Below, one piece after another: positions 8,204-18,500 of a stretch of 64,000 nucleotides of DNA. Both the position numbers and the translations under genes were made by a program. The notes beneath the pieces are model-generated. The model ran no database searches. It was not told where the DNA came from and saw nothing but the letters and a program-made list of their open reading frames with translations. Source of the DNA: Actinoallomurus sp050942425 (GTDB lineage: Bacteria; Actinomycetota; Actinomycetes; Streptosporangiales; Streptosporangiaceae); contig NZ_CP192063.1 in the NCBI RefSeq assembly GCF_050942425.1, forward strand, positions 558,001 through 622,000, in the 5' to 3' direction. The number at the start of each line of letters is the position of its first letter. Position 1 is the stretch's first letter.

Positions 8204-9211
8204 TCAGTCGGGAAGTGATCGTGGTAGCCCGAAGGACGGGAGAACGCTGTTGTCGAAGCGGGTGATGCCACGGATCCGGTCGCCGGTGACGGTGAGGACG
8301 AGGAGGCCGGTCCCGTGGCGGACACCGGTGGGGGCGCGGAGGTAGGCCGCGAGCGCGAGCTGACCGTTCGCCCGGGTCGGCACGAGGTCATAGGTCCGGT
8401 CCCGGCGGACGACGGCGGCGTAGAAGCGGGCGACGACGTCACGGCCCTGGTATTCGAGGGGAATCGGCGGCATGGAGACGCGGACGTCGTCGGTGAGCAG
8501 GGCGACCAGCGCGTCGACGTCGCCGGACCCGTACGCGCGGACGAACTTCTCCACGAGCGCCTGTTCGGAGGGTGAGCCGGGAGCGGGCGGCGGTTCGTGC
8601 TCGCCGGTCGGTGGCAGGTGGTGCTGGAGGCCGGCGCGGGCCCGCTTGAGGGCGCTGTTGACCGAGCCGACGGTCGAGTCGAGCATGTCGGCCACCTCGT
8701 TCGCGTGGAATCCGAGGACGTCGCGCAGGATGAGGACGGCGAGCTGGCGAGGTGGCAGGACCTGTAGTGCGGTCACGAAGGCCAGGGAGATCGCTTCCGT
8801 CTGCTCATAGCGGGCCTCCGGGCCGAGCGGCACGTCGATCGCACCCTCGAGGAGGGCGTCGGGGAAGGGCTCGAGCCACACGACTTCGCTGAGCCGGGTC
8901 GGTTCGGGCGGCTCGATCCCCGGGACGGCCCACTCCTTGGCCGGGCGCCGACTGGCCGCGCGCAGCGCGTTGAGGCACCGGTTGGTGGCGATCCGGTAGA
9001 GCCATGTCCGGATTGAGGCGCGTGCCTCGAACTTCTGGATGCCCTGCCAGGCGGCCAGCAGCGTGTCCTGCAGTGCGTCTTCGGCGTCCTGGAAGGAGCC
9101 GAGCATCCGGTAGCAGTGCACCTGCAGCTCATGACGGTGCGGTTCGGTCAGCTCCCGGAACGCCTCCTCATCTCCGGCCCGCGCCCTGGTGATCAGCTCG
9201 GTCGCCACCAC
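8204..9211 (-). CDS. ECF sigma factor with C-terminal SnoaL-like domain (SigG/SigJ type)
   Basis: 335 residues from GTG 9211. Sigma region 2 spans about residues 10-75 (HCYRMLGSFQDAEDALQDTLLAAW) and region 4 about 135-195 (ALQVLPPRQLAVLILRDVLGF, then SVNSALKRARAGL). After a Pro-rich linker, residues ~215-335 form an NTF2/SnoaL-like domain (FVRAYGSGDVDALVALLTDDV) as in extended ECF groups that lack a classic anti-sigma factor and are tuned by this extension. No anti-sigma gene is adjacent. It is divergent from the DHA2 exporter and upstream of an MMPL exporter, both possible targets. Confidence 0.9.
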   Translation of the reverse strand: MVATELITRARAGDEEAFRELTEPHRHELQVHCYRMLGSFQDAEDALQDTLLAAWQGIQKFEARASIRTWLYRIATNRCLNALRAASRRPAKEWAVPGIEPPEPTRLSEVVWLEPFPDALLEGAIDVPLGPEARYEQTEAISLAFVTALQVLPPRQLAVLILRDVLGFHANEVADMLDSTVGSVNSALKRARAGLQHHLPPTGEHEPPPAPGSPSEQALVEKFVRAYGSGDVDALVALLTDDVRVSMPPIPLEYQGRDVVARFYAAVVRRDRTYDLVPTRANGQLALAAYLRAPTGVRHGTGLLVLTVTGDRIRGITRFDNSVLPSFGLPRSLPD

Positions 9212-9391
9212 TCCACCCCCGCGTCACGTCTCCGGCCTTGTCGGCCGATCTCAAGTATCGACACCGGCCGAGCCGTGAACTGGGCGGTCGGCGGGCGCCC
9301 AATTTTCGGCGTCGTGGTGTCTACCTCATCGATGGCCCGGGACGGCCCGGGCAGCAGGAAGAGATTCCCGTCAGACCTCGAAGGACCGCGC

Positions 9392-10813
9392 ATGGCCCAG
9401 AAGACGAGCGGCTGGCTGCTCGGCCTGACCGCGGCGGCGTCGCTGATGGTGGCCCTGGACGCCACCGTGGTGGCGACCGCGTTGACCAGGATCCGGCTGG
9501 ACCTGTCCGCCACCATGGAACAGCTCGAATGGACGGTGAACGCCTACAGCCTGAGTTTCGCCGTACTGCTGATGACCGGGGCCGCGCTCGGCGACCGGTT
9601 CGGGCGCAGACGGATGTTCGTGGCCGGACTGGGGCTGTTCACGGCGGCCTCGGCGGCGTGCGCGACGGCTCCCGGCATCGGCTGGCTGATCGTCGCCCGC
9701 GCCGTCCAGGGGTGCGGGGCCGCGCTGGTGATGCCGCTGGCGATGGCGCTGCTGAGCAACGGGTTCCCACCCGAGCGGCGGGCCAAGGCGTTGGGGATCT
9801 CCGCCGGGCTCACCGGGCTGGCGGTGGTGGCCGGTCCGGTGGTCGGCGGGGTCGTCACTCAGGGGCTGGCCTGGCAGTGGATCTTCTGGCTCGACGTGCC
9901 GATCGGCCTGGTCGTCATCCCGCTGGTGCTCCGACGCATTCCGGAGAGCCGCGGCGCCGGGACCTCCTTCGACCTCGGTGGCGTCGTGTTGGTGACCGGC
10001 GGTGCGTTCGGGCTGGTGTGGGGCCTGATCCGCGCCGACGGCGTCGGCTGGGGCGCGTTCGAGGTGGACGGTGCGCTGACGGCCGGGGCCGTACTGCTGG
10101 CGGCGTTCGTCGCCTGGGAGCTCCGCGTCCGGCAGCCGATGGTGCCGATGCGGTTGCTGCGCTCACGTGGCTTCTCCGCAGGCAACACGGCCGGGCTTTT
10201 CCTGTACGCGTCGCTGTACGGCTCGCTGTTCTTCATGGCCCAGTTCCTCCAGACGGGCCTGGGGGACGGGCCGATGGCCACCGGGCTCCGGCTCATGCCG
10301 TGGACGGCGACGGTGACCGTGGTGGCACCTGTCGCGGGGGCGCTGGTGAACCGGGTCGGGGCCCGTACGCTCACCGTCGCCGGACTGACCCTGCAGGCCG
10401 CCGGGATGGGGTGGATCGGGCTCGTCGCGGAGCCGTCCCTGGCACATGCGCAACTGATCGCACCGATGGTCGTCGCGGGCGCCGGAGTCAGCTTGGCGAT
10501 GCCCGCCGCGCAGACCTCGGTCATCAACGCCGTCGCGCGGCAGGAGATCGGCAAGGCCTCCGGCGTCTTCAACATGCTGCGGCAGTTCGCCGCGGTGTTC
10601 GGTGTGGCGATCCTCGCCGCGGTGTTCACCGCCAAGGGCGGTTACGGCACCGCGCGAACCTTCTCCGACGGCTTCGCGCCCGCCATCGCCGTCAGCGGCG
10701 CGCTGTCGCTGACCGGTGCGCTCGCCGGCCTGTTCATTCCCGGACGGAGCCGGACGGCCCGGCAGGCGCCGACGCCGGCCGTACCCCGGCCGGAACCCGA
10801 GCTGACCCGCTGA
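9392..10813 (+). CDS. DHA2-family MFS drug exporter (14 TM)
   Basis: 473 residues. It has the DHA2 motif A equivalent GDRFGRRRMFVAG, the motif-B-like ARAVQGCGAALVMPL and motif C-like GPVVGGVV, and about 14 hydrophobic segments. ATG 9392 is preferred, with AAGGA seven bases upstream; the longer open frame from 9116 overlaps the divergent sigma gene. Members export cationic or hydrophobic compounds by proton antiport. A PEP-mutase-like gene follows after 64 bp and may be co-transcribed. No Pro/Ala tail or extra domain is present, unlike the next MFS pump. Confidence 0.92.
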   Translation: MAQKTSGWLLGLTAAASLMVALDATVVATALTRIRLDLSATMEQLEWTVNAYSLSFAVLLMTGAALGDRFGRRRMFVAGLGLFTAASAACATAPGIGWLIVARAVQGCGAALVMPLAMALLSNGFPPERRAKALGISAGLTGLAVVAGPVVGGVVTQGLAWQWIFWLDVPIGLVVIPLVLRRIPESRGAGTSFDLGGVVLVTGGAFGLVWGLIRADGVGWGAFEVDGALTAGAVLLAAFVAWELRVRQPMVPMRLLRSRGFSAGNTAGLFLYASLYGSLFFMAQFLQTGLGDGPMATGLRLMPWTATVTVVAPVAGALVNRVGARTLTVAGLTLQAAGMGWIGLVAEPSLAHAQLIAPMVVAGAGVSLAMPAAQTSVINAVARQEIGKASGVFNMLRQFAAVFGVAILAAVFTAKGGYGTARTFSDGFAPAIAVSGALSLTGALAGLFIPGRSRTARQAPTPAVPRPEPELTR

Positions 10814-10877
10814 GCCGAGAAATGGTCTGCGCGCCGACCCCTATGGCGTGCCGTTCTTCGACAGGGAGGAAATTGAC

Positions 10878-11627
10878 ATGGCGGATCTGAAGATTCACGC
10901 CGAAAGACTCCGCGAACTACACGGCGAAGAGATGCTCGTGCTGCCCAACGTGTGGGACGCGGCCGGCGCGACGATCGTGGCCGAAGCGGGGTTTCCCGCG
11001 GTCGCCACGTCCAGCGCCGCGATCGCGGCGATGCTCGGTCATCCCGACGGTGAGGGTGCGCCGTGGCAGGAGATGTTCGCCGCGGCCGGGCGGGTCGCCC
11101 GGGCGGTGTCAGTCCCGGTCACGGTGGATGCCGAGGCGGGGTACGGCATGCGGCCGCGTGAACTGGTGGACCGGTTGCTGGACATCGGCGTGGTCGGCTG
11201 CAACCTGGAGGACACCGATCACCGGGCGGGCGGCCTGGTCGAGGCCGGTGCGCAAGCCGAATGGCTCGCGGGCGTCCGCTCCGCCGCGGACGATGCCGGA
11301 GTCCCGATCGTCATCAACGCCCGCGTCGACACCTTCTTGCCGGTCAGCGGGATACCCGAGCCGGATCGGGTGGCGGAAACGGTACGACGGGGCCGGCTCT
11401 ACCGGGACGCCGGCGCCGACTGCGTTTACCCGATCGGCGTGCGCCACCAGCGCGACCTCGCCACCCTCGTCGCCGAGATTCCCGGCCCGCTCAACGGCAA
11501 CACAGGCGAATACCTGGACCTGGCCGCGCTCCGCGAACTGGGCGTGGCGCGAGTGTCCTACGGCCCGCGCTTCTTCCGCGAAGCCATGGCCGACCTGAGA
11601 ACCACGGTCCAGAAACTGTCGGCCTGA
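10878..11627 (+). CDS. Isocitrate lyase/PEP mutase superfamily protein
   Basis: 249 residues starting at ATG 10878 with GGGAGGA seven bases upstream. The alpha/beta-barrel signatures are LPNVWDAAGA near the N-terminus, the metal-binding VDAEAGYG, NLEDTD and INARVDTF. The KKCGH lyase signature of true isocitrate lyase is missing, so a C-C or P-C lyase/hydrolase of oxo-acids, as in the large uncharacterised actinobacterial subgroup, is likely. It follows the DHA2 exporter and is the last gene before a long intergenic gap. Confidence 0.85.
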   Translation: MADLKIHAERLRELHGEEMLVLPNVWDAAGATIVAEAGFPAVATSSAAIAAMLGHPDGEGAPWQEMFAAAGRVARAVSVPVTVDAEAGYGMRPRELVDRLLDIGVVGCNLEDTDHRAGGLVEAGAQAEWLAGVRSAADDAGVPIVINARVDTFLPVSGIPEPDRVAETVRRGRLYRDAGADCVYPIGVRHQRDLATLVAEIPGPLNGNTGEYLDLAALRELGVARVSYGPRFFREAMADLRTTVQKLSA

Positions 11628-11970
11628 CGTACGCATCGCGGCGCGGGGGCCGCGTGTGTGGGTGACGAGTCTCATGCTTCCTCTGATTTCTCTAGCTGGG
11701 CAATTGTCGCGTTTCGTGAAATTCTGGACATAACGTCTAAAGTCAAATCTCTTGCTACCTGTCGCGGATGGTTTTGCGGCTCGCGGTATATGATTGGTAA
11801 ACGATCTCTTTTTTATAAGGAAATCGCGCTATGCGAAGTTCGAGGCGCCGGACTGGTCGGACCCCCGCACCTGAAGCGACCTTGGCTGCGCCGCGTCCCA
11901 TCGCGGCCCATGGGCTCGCCGCTGTCCGTCGCAGTCGCGTGACCTGCACCACAAACGGCGCGACGGCGAT

Positions 11971-11988
11971 CGAAACGATTGCGTTTCG
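11971..11988. promoter_or_regulatory. Candidate TetR operator 1 (CGAAACG-N4-CGTTTCG)
   Basis: A perfect 7-bp inverted repeat with a 4-bp spacer, ~87 bp upstream of the MFS start. It shares the CGAAAC/GTTTCG arms with the palindromes at 12016 and 19472. TTGCGT at 11979 lies inside it and could be a -35 element. Confidence 0.55.
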
Positions 11989-12015
11989 CATCTGGGGTGA
12001 CCTAGCGTTACGGTA

Positions 12016-12028
12016 CGAAACCGTTTCG
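12016..12028. promoter_or_regulatory. Candidate TetR operator 2 (CGAAACCGTTTCG)
   Basis: A 13-bp odd-centred perfect palindrome 46 bp upstream of the MFS start. It differs only in the centre base from the palindrome upstream of the tetR at 18812-19402, which argues that this repressor controls both. Confidence 0.65.
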
Positions 12029-12074
12029 GATCACATCGATACTGGCGCATAACTGAGCCATCCGGGGGGAGCCC

Positions 12075-14396
12075 ATGTCATCCACGCAGGTCGACGCGGC
12101 CTTGGCCAGGCCGTCCGGCCAGACGCACCCGCACGCGAAGCACCGCTGGTGGGTGCTGGCCGTCATAGGCCTGGCCCAGTTGATGGTGGTGCTCGACGCG
12201 ACGATCGTGAACATCGCACTGCCGTCCGCCCAGAAAGCCCTGGTGTTCGACAACAACGGGCGGCAGTGGATCGTCACCGCGTACTCCCTGGCCTTCGGCA
12301 GCCTGCTGCTGCTCGGCGGGCGGCTCGCCGACCTCTTCGGCCGCAGGACGACCTTCATCATCGGCATCATCGGCTTCGCCGGCGCCTCGGCGCTCGGCGG
12401 CGCGGCCAACGGCTTCACCATGCTGGTCGTCGCGCGCGCGGTGCAGGGCCTGTTCGGTGCTCTGCTGGCTCCGGCGGCGCTCTCCCTGCTCACCACGACG
12501 TTCACCGACGTCAAGGAACGCGCCAGGGCGTTCGGAATCTACGGCGCCATCGCCGGCTCCGGCGCCGCCGTCGGCCTGGTCCTCGGTGGCCTGCTCACCG
12601 AGTACCTGAACTGGCGCTGGACGCTGTACGTCAACGACATCATCGCGGTCCTCGCGCTGATCGGTGCGATCGCCTTCATCCGCCGTTCCGTCCCGACCCA
12701 GCGGCCGAAGCTGGACGTCCTCGGCGTCGTCCTGGTCTCCGGCGGTCTGTTCGGCATCGTCTACGGCTTCGCCAACGCGGACACACACGGCTGGCGCAAC
12801 TGGATGACCTGGGGCTTCCTCGCCGGTGGCGGCGTGTTCCTCCTGGCGTTCTTCCTCTGGCAGCGCTGGGCGAAGCATCCCGTGCTGCCGCTGCGCGTGC
12901 TGGCGGACCGCAACCGCGCCGGTGCCCTGTCGACGGTGCTCATCTCGTCCGCCGGGATGTTCGGCGTGTTCCTCTTCCTCACCTATTACCTGCAGGGGAC
13001 TCTGGGGTACTCGCCGGTCAAGAACGGCCTGGCCTTCCTGCCGATGGTGGGTGCGCTGATGGTGATGGCGCAGCTGTCGGTCAACCTGCTGGTGCCGAAG
13101 ATCGGCCCCAAGGTGGTCGTGCCCATCGGCCTGCTGCTGGCCGCGAGCGGCATGGTCTTGCTGACCCGTCTCGGCCTGGACAGCAGCTACGTGAAGCACG
13201 TGCTTCCGCCGCTGCTGCTGATGGGCGGGGGTATCGGGCTGGCGATGCCCGCGGCCATGAGCTACGCCACCCTGGGCGTGCAGGCGAGCGACCAGGGCGT
13301 GGCCTCGGCGACCGTCAACACCACACAGCAGGTGGGCGGCTCGGTCAGCACCGCGCTGCTCAACACCCTGGCCACCAGCGCCGCCACCCGCTACGCGAAG
13401 CACCATCTGACCGACCCGCAGGTCAAGGCGAACGCGGCGTTGCACAGCTTCTCCACCGCCTACTGGTGGTCGGCCGGCTTCTTCGCCTTCGCCGTGCTCG
13501 TCACGGTGCTGCTCTTCCGCCGCAAGAAGAGCATCCGGGCCAGAGCGGCAGTCGCGCAGGACTCCCCGGCTCAGGCCACGACCCACGCCACGGCCCCCAC
13601 GGAGGCCGCCCCCGTGCCCGCGCGCCCGGACACGGCCGGAGCGGGCATCATCCGCGGCCGGGTAAGGGACGGCGCGGGCGCGCCTGTGCCGCGCACCGCG
13701 ATCACCCTGCTCGACTCGGCGGGCCACCAACTCGCCCGCGCCACCTCGCGTGAGGACGGCTCGTACGCGGTGGACACCTTCGAGCGCGGCGCCCTCGTCC
13801 TCATCGGCTCGGCGCCCGGTCACCAGCCACAGGTCGCCACCCTGACCGTGACCGGCGCACCGATCTCCTACGATCTCGTGATGCTCGCCAACACGGGCGG
13901 CGTGGCCGGTACGGTTCGCGGCGGGGACGGCGGTGCCGTGCCCGGTGCCGTGGTGGTGGCCACCGACCAGCGCGGTGAGGTGGCGGCCTCCGTCGTCACC
14001 GGAAGCGACGGCGGCTACCGGATCGATGACCTGCTGCCGGGCGACTACACGGTCACCGTCAGCGCGCCGGGCCACCGCCCGGCCGCCGAGCCGGCGACCG
14101 TCTCCGCCGAGCTGACCCGCTGCGACATCGAGCTTCTCGGCGCGGCGAGCCTGCGAGGGACGGTGCACACCCGGGACGGCCGTGCTCTGGACGACGCCCG
14201 CGTCACCCTGCTGGACGCCGCGGGCAACGTCGTCGGGACGCGCACCACCGGAGACGACGGGAGCTACTCCTTCACCGACCTGTCCAGCGAGCAGTACACC
14301 GTGATCGCCAGCGGCTACCCGCCGGTGGCCACACCGATCACGCTGAGCAGCGGCCAGGACGGTGTCGACATCGTGCTGGGCCACGAGGAGGCGTAA
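12075..14396 (+). CDS. DHA2 MFS exporter fused to three carboxypeptidase-regulatory-like domains
   Basis: 773 residues. Residues ~20-500 are a 14-TM DHA2 pump (LMVVLDATIVNIALPSAQ, GRLADLFGRRTTF, ARAVQGLFGALLAPAAL). After a basic RRKKSIRARAA stretch and a Pro/Ala linker come three beta-sandwich repeats at about 524-604, 607-690 and 692-773, each of the type GTVxxxxGxxVPGAxVxATDxxG...DGxYxxxDLxxGxYTVxxSxxGH. This CarboxypepD_reg-like tail is unusual for MFS pumps and matches, domain for domain, the tail of the MMPL pump at 15557-18721. The topology predicts the tail in the cytoplasm. GGGGGGAG precedes ATG 12075. Confidence 0.92.
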   Translation: MSSTQVDAALARPSGQTHPHAKHRWWVLAVIGLAQLMVVLDATIVNIALPSAQKALVFDNNGRQWIVTAYSLAFGSLLLLGGRLADLFGRRTTFIIGIIGFAGASALGGAANGFTMLVVARAVQGLFGALLAPAALSLLTTTFTDVKERARAFGIYGAIAGSGAAVGLVLGGLLTEYLNWRWTLYVNDIIAVLALIGAIAFIRRSVPTQRPKLDVLGVVLVSGGLFGIVYGFANADTHGWRNWMTWGFLAGGGVFLLAFFLWQRWAKHPVLPLRVLADRNRAGALSTVLISSAGMFGVFLFLTYYLQGTLGYSPVKNGLAFLPMVGALMVMAQLSVNLLVPKIGPKVVVPIGLLLAASGMVLLTRLGLDSSYVKHVLPPLLLMGGGIGLAMPAAMSYATLGVQASDQGVASATVNTTQQVGGSVSTALLNTLATSAATRYAKHHLTDPQVKANAALHSFSTAYWWSAGFFAFAVLVTVLLFRRKKSIRARAAVAQDSPAQATTHATAPTEAAPVPARPDTAGAGIIRGRVRDGAGAPVPRTAITLLDSAGHQLARATSREDGSYAVDTFERGALVLIGSAPGHQPQVATLTVTGAPISYDLVMLANTGGVAGTVRGGDGGAVPGAVVVATDQRGEVAASVVTGSDGGYRIDDLLPGDYTVTVSAPGHRPAAEPATVSAELTRCDIELLGAASLRGTVHTRDGRALDDARVTLLDAAGNVVGTRTTGDDGSYSFTDLSSEQYTVIASGYPPVATPITLSSGQDGVDIVLGHEEA

Positions 14397-14421
14397 GCCT
14401 CGGTCTGGGCGACAACTCAAT

Positions 14422-14566
14422 GGGACCCATCCCTGCGGGATGGGTCCCTGTTCCCCGAGGACGTCCTCGGGCGAAGGCCACCGCGCTGATTCCCGGCCGC
14501 GGTGGCCTTCGTCGTCGGAATCGCCTGGGACCCGGACGCCGCGGCGTCCGGGTCCCAGGCGATTCC
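14422..14566. terminator. Cluster of four strong hairpins between convergent genes
   Basis: Stems: 14422-14433/14437-14448 (12 bp, 3-nt loop); 14455-14470 (16-bp palindrome); 14473-14485/14498-14510 (13 bp); and 14517-14566, a 50-bp perfect palindrome (24-bp arms). All are perfect. They lie between the MFS stop (14396) and the convergent YceI-like stop (14581) and should block read-through both ways. Confidence 0.75.
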
Positions 14567-14580
14567 GGGTCTGACCGGCT

Positions 14581-15417
14581 CTAAGCGGCGGGTGGCAGCT
14601 GTTCGCCCTGGACGGCCTGGATGTCGAGTTCCACGCGCAGGGTCGTGCCGACGGCGGCGATCCCGGCTTGGACGACCTGGTTGTAGTTCATGGCGAAGTC
14701 CTCGCGCCGCAGTTCGGTGGTGCCGCGGAACGAGATCCGCATCCCGCCCCACGGGTCAGGGCCGGTGCCGAGGTAGGACAGGTCCAGGTCGACGGAGCGG
14801 ACGACGCCGTGCAGGGCGAGTTCGCCGTGGACCGTCCAGCGGGCCTCGCCGACCGCCGGGGTGATGCCGGTACTGCGGTAGGTGATCTTGGGATGGACGT
14901 CGACGTCGAGGAAGTCCGGCGAGCGCAGGTGGCCGTCGCGCATCCGGTTGCCCGTGTCGATCGAGGCGGCTTCGATGACCGCCTCAACGCTGGACGCCGG
15001 CGGGTTCTCGGCGATCTCGATCCGGCCGCCGAATTCCATGAACCGGCCGTGCACGCTGGTCAGTCCCAGGTGCTGGGCGACCGCGCGTACGGCGGAGTGG
15101 GCCGGGTCGATCGTCCAGGGGCCGGGCGGCGGGAGGTCGACGCCACCGGCGCGGGCCAGGGTGAGGGAGCCGAGATCGGCGCCCGAGGCGGTCACGAGGG
15201 CGGTGGAGGCGGCCGGGCTGTACCCGATGGCGGTGACGATCACCGTGTACGTGCCGGGTGCCAGAGGGTCGGTCCTGACGACGCCTTCCTCGGACGCCGT
15301 CTCGCGCAGCACCTGCTGCCCCGTCATGTCGGTGACGGTCAGCGCGGCGTGCGGGACGGCCCAGCCGTCCTTGGTACGGACGCGGGCCCGCAGACCGCCC
15401 GTTCCGGTGGTGCTCAT
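14581..15417 (-). CDS. YceI-family protein with N-terminal carboxypeptidase-regulatory-like domain
   Basis: 278 residues from ATG 15417 (GGGGAG seven bases upstream). Residues ~7-92 are one beta-sandwich of the same kind as in the two flanking pumps (RVRTKDGWAVPHAALTVTD, LAPGTYTVIVTAIGYSP). Residues ~97-275 are a YceI lipocalin-like fold (WTIDPAHSAVRAVAQHLGLTS, GRFMEFGGRIEI, LRREDFAMNYN). YceI barrels bind isoprenoid or other long lipids. There is no signal peptide, so it should be cytosolic. It sits downstream of the MMPL gene on the same strand with a 139-bp gap and probably belongs to the TetR-MMPL transcript. Confidence 0.9.
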   Translation of the reverse strand: MSTTGTGGLRARVRTKDGWAVPHAALTVTDMTGQQVLRETASEEGVVRTDPLAPGTYTVIVTAIGYSPAASTALVTASGADLGSLTLARAGGVDLPPPGPWTIDPAHSAVRAVAQHLGLTSVHGRFMEFGGRIEIAENPPASSVEAVIEAASIDTGNRMRDGHLRSPDFLDVDVHPKITYRSTGITPAVGEARWTVHGELALHGVVRSVDLDLSYLGTGPDPWGGMRISFRGTTELRREDFAMNYNQVVQAGIAAVGTTLRVELDIQAVQGEQLPPAA

Positions 15418-15556
15418 GGTGGTTCTCCCCTCGAAGTCCTGCGATGTGGGCCCGGCCGGGGCGGCCTCGGCCAGGACCCCCTGCCGAGGCCGGTCCGGCC
15501 GGGCCCCTGCCGCCGGCCCGTACGTTCTCCCTGCCGTACGGACCGGCGGCCGTGTG

Positions 15557-18500
15557 TCACCGTTCGGGATGGCTCAGCTCCAGGTCGAAGCCGTCCGCCC
15601 CCTTGCCGTCGACGGTGAGCGCGGTGGCGATCGGCGGGTAGCCGCCGGCGATCAGCAGGTAGTCGCCCGCGTCCAGGTCGGCGAAGGCGTACGCGCCGTC
15701 CGACCCGGTGGTGGCGGTGGCGACCACGTTGCCGGCCGCGTCGACCAGGGTGACCCGGGCGTCCGGCAGCGGATTCTGTTCGGCCCCGGCCCGTACGACG
15801 CCCTGCAGTTGAACACCGGACCGGAGGACGACCTCCAGCCGGGTCATCCCCGCACCGGAGATCACGACCGGCAGCGCGGTGGGCCGGTGGCCGGCCGCGT
15901 TGACGGCGACGGTGACGTCACCCGCGGGCAGGTCGGTGATCAGGAAGGTGCCCCTGCGGTCGGACTCGGCCCTCGCGACCACCTCGCCGAGCACATCGGT
16001 CACCGCGACCATCGCGCCCTCGATCGGCAGGTGCCTGCTCGCGTCGGTCACGGTGCCGGCCAGCCCACTGGTCCCGGCGAGCAGCACATCGTAGGTCACC
16101 GGCTCCGCACTGTCGGAGACCATCACGGTGGACGCCTGCGGCTGGTGGCCGTCGGCGACCGCGATCAGGATGTACGAGCCGGAGCCCGGCGCGTCGAGGC
16201 TGTACCGGCCGTCGGTCCGGGCGACGGCTCGGCCGAGCTGGTGCCCGGTGAGGGAGACGAGCGTCAGCGTGGCTCCGCCGACGCCCGCGCCCTCCGAACC
16301 GCGCACCTGACCGCCGATGGACGGCCCGCCCGACGCCGGGACGGCGTCCCCGCCGCCCGCTGAGGCGTACGCGGCCAACGGCTGTGCCTGAGCCTGCAGG
16401 GCACCGGCCTGGGCCTGCGGGGCGTAGGCCTGGGCCTGCGAGGCGTAGGCCGGCGCTTGCGGGGCGCCGGCGCCGACCAGCACCGGTTCCCGTACGGGCT
16501 GCGGCTCGGCGAGCGGGATCTCCGAGAGCTCGCTCCTGTCCTCGGACCGCGCACGCAGGCCCTCGCCCTCCACGTCCACGTTGGGCAGGATGCGGTCCAG
16601 CCACTTCGGGAGCCACCAGGCCGCCTTGCCCAGCAGGGCCAGGACCGCCGGGACGATGGCCATCCGGACGATGAACGCGTCGAAGAACACCGCGATCGCC
16701 AGGCCGAAGCCCATCATCTTGATCATGGACTCGCTGGAGGTGATGAAGCCGGAGAAGACGGCGATCATGATGATCGCGGCGGCCGTGACCACCCGGGCGC
16801 CGTGCTTGAAGCCGGTCACCACGGCCTGCTTGGGCTGCTCACCGTGGACGTACGCCTCGCGCATCCGGGTGACGAGGAACACCTCGTAGTCCATGGCCAG
16901 ACCGAAGACCACCCCGATCATGAAGATCGGCATCATCGACATGATCGGCCCGGTCTGCTGGACGCCGAGTAGATCGGCCAGCCAGCCCCACTGGAAGACC
17001 GCGACCACGGCACCCAGCGCCGCCAGCACCGACAGCAGGAAGCCCAGCGCCGCCTTCAGCGGGACCAGGATCGAGCGGAAGACCACCATCAGGAGCAGGA
17101 AGGCGAGGCCGACCACCAGGCACAGGTACGGGATCAGCGCGTCGGACAGCTTCTGCGAGAAGTCGATGTTCATCGCCGTCGTGCCGGTGACCAGCATGCG
17201 CGCGTTCGTGTCGGCCCGCACACCGTCGGCCTTGTCACGGATGGCGTGCACCAGGTCCTCGGTCTGCGTCGAGGACGGCTTCGAGGCCGGTATGACGGTG
17301 ATCGTCGCCGTGTCGCCGGCCTTGTTGAACACCGCCGGCGTGACCGTCGCGACGTCCGTGAGTCCCTTGATGTCGTCGGTCACCGTGGCGGCGGCCGCCT
17401 TCGGGTCGCTGCTGGCCTTCGCGTCGACGACGACCATCAGCGGGCCGTTGAAGCCGGGTCCGAAGCCCTCCGAGAGCAGGTCGTACGCCCGCCGCTGGGT
17501 CGTGGACGTCGGCTGTGTGCCATCGTCGCCCAGCCCGAGTTTCAGCCCGCTCACCGGGGCGGCAGCCACGCCCAGGCCGACCATGCAGAGCAGCAGGACG
17601 GCGGCCGGGCGGCGGACGATGAAGGTCGCCCAGCGGGTGCCCATGTTGGGCTTGGCCTCGGCTCCTGCGGAGTGCTTGGACTTCTTGCCGCCCAGCAGCC
17701 TGCTCTTCTTGCCCGCGGGCTGGATCCTGCGGCCCGCGTATCCGAGCAGTGCCGGGATCATCGTCAGCGCGATCAGCACCGCGATCGCGACCGTGCCCGC
17801 CGCCGCGATGCCCATCTTGGTCAGCATCGGGACGTTGACGACCGCGAGGCCGACGAGCGCGATCACGACCGTCAGCCCGGCGAAGACCACCGCCGAGCCC
17901 GCGGTGCCGGCGGCCCGTCCGACCGCCTCATCACGCTCGCGACCCTCGGCCAGTTCGGCCCGGTAGCGGGAGACGATGAACAGGGCGTAGTCGATGCCGA
18001 CGGCGAGGCCGATCATCATGGCCAGGATGGACGTGGTGGAGCCCAGGTCGAGCGCCTTGGCCAGAGCCGTGATGCCGGAGACGCCGATACCCACGCCGAT
18101 GAGCGCGGTCAGCAACGGCAGCCCGGCCGCGACCAGTGAGCCCAGGGTGACGATGAGCACGACCGCCGCGATGGCGACGCCGACGACCTCTCCCGCGCCC
18201 GTCTCGGGCGTCGCCTGGAGCGCGTCCCCGCCGACCTCGACGGTCAGCCCGGCGTGCCGGGGCTCGTCCACGGTCTTCTTCAGGAAGTCCTTGGTCGAGC
18301 CCTTCATCGTCATGGACGGGACCGTGTACTTCACCTGCGCGTACGCGATCGTCCGGTCCTGGCTCACCGCGCGGGAGGTGAACGGGTCGGTGACGGCGCC
18401 GACCTCGGCGCCCGCGCGGAGTTCCTTGACGGTCTGCTCGACGGTCGCCTTGTTCGCGGCGTTCGTGATCTTCTCGCCCGCAGGGGCCTTGAAGACGACG

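Larger units (their letters stand above)
11628..12074. other. 447-bp intergenic region with a low-GC island
   Basis: From about 11,670 to 11,835 base composition drops sharply to near 43% GC, with runs such as TCTCTTTTTTATAAGG, against about 70% in neighbouring DNA. No convincing gene is visible; short open frames there lack a ribosome site. A TTGGTA/TATAAG pair near 11,795-11,820 could be a promoter. The right part (from 11,960) holds the operator region of the MFS gene. Confidence 0.5.

Noticed and set aside
12078..14420. 780-residue open frame on the minus strand opposite the MFS gene
   Set aside because: It is the antisense shadow of the codon-biased MFS gene, rich in Arg/His/Gly with no domain, and has no ribosome site.
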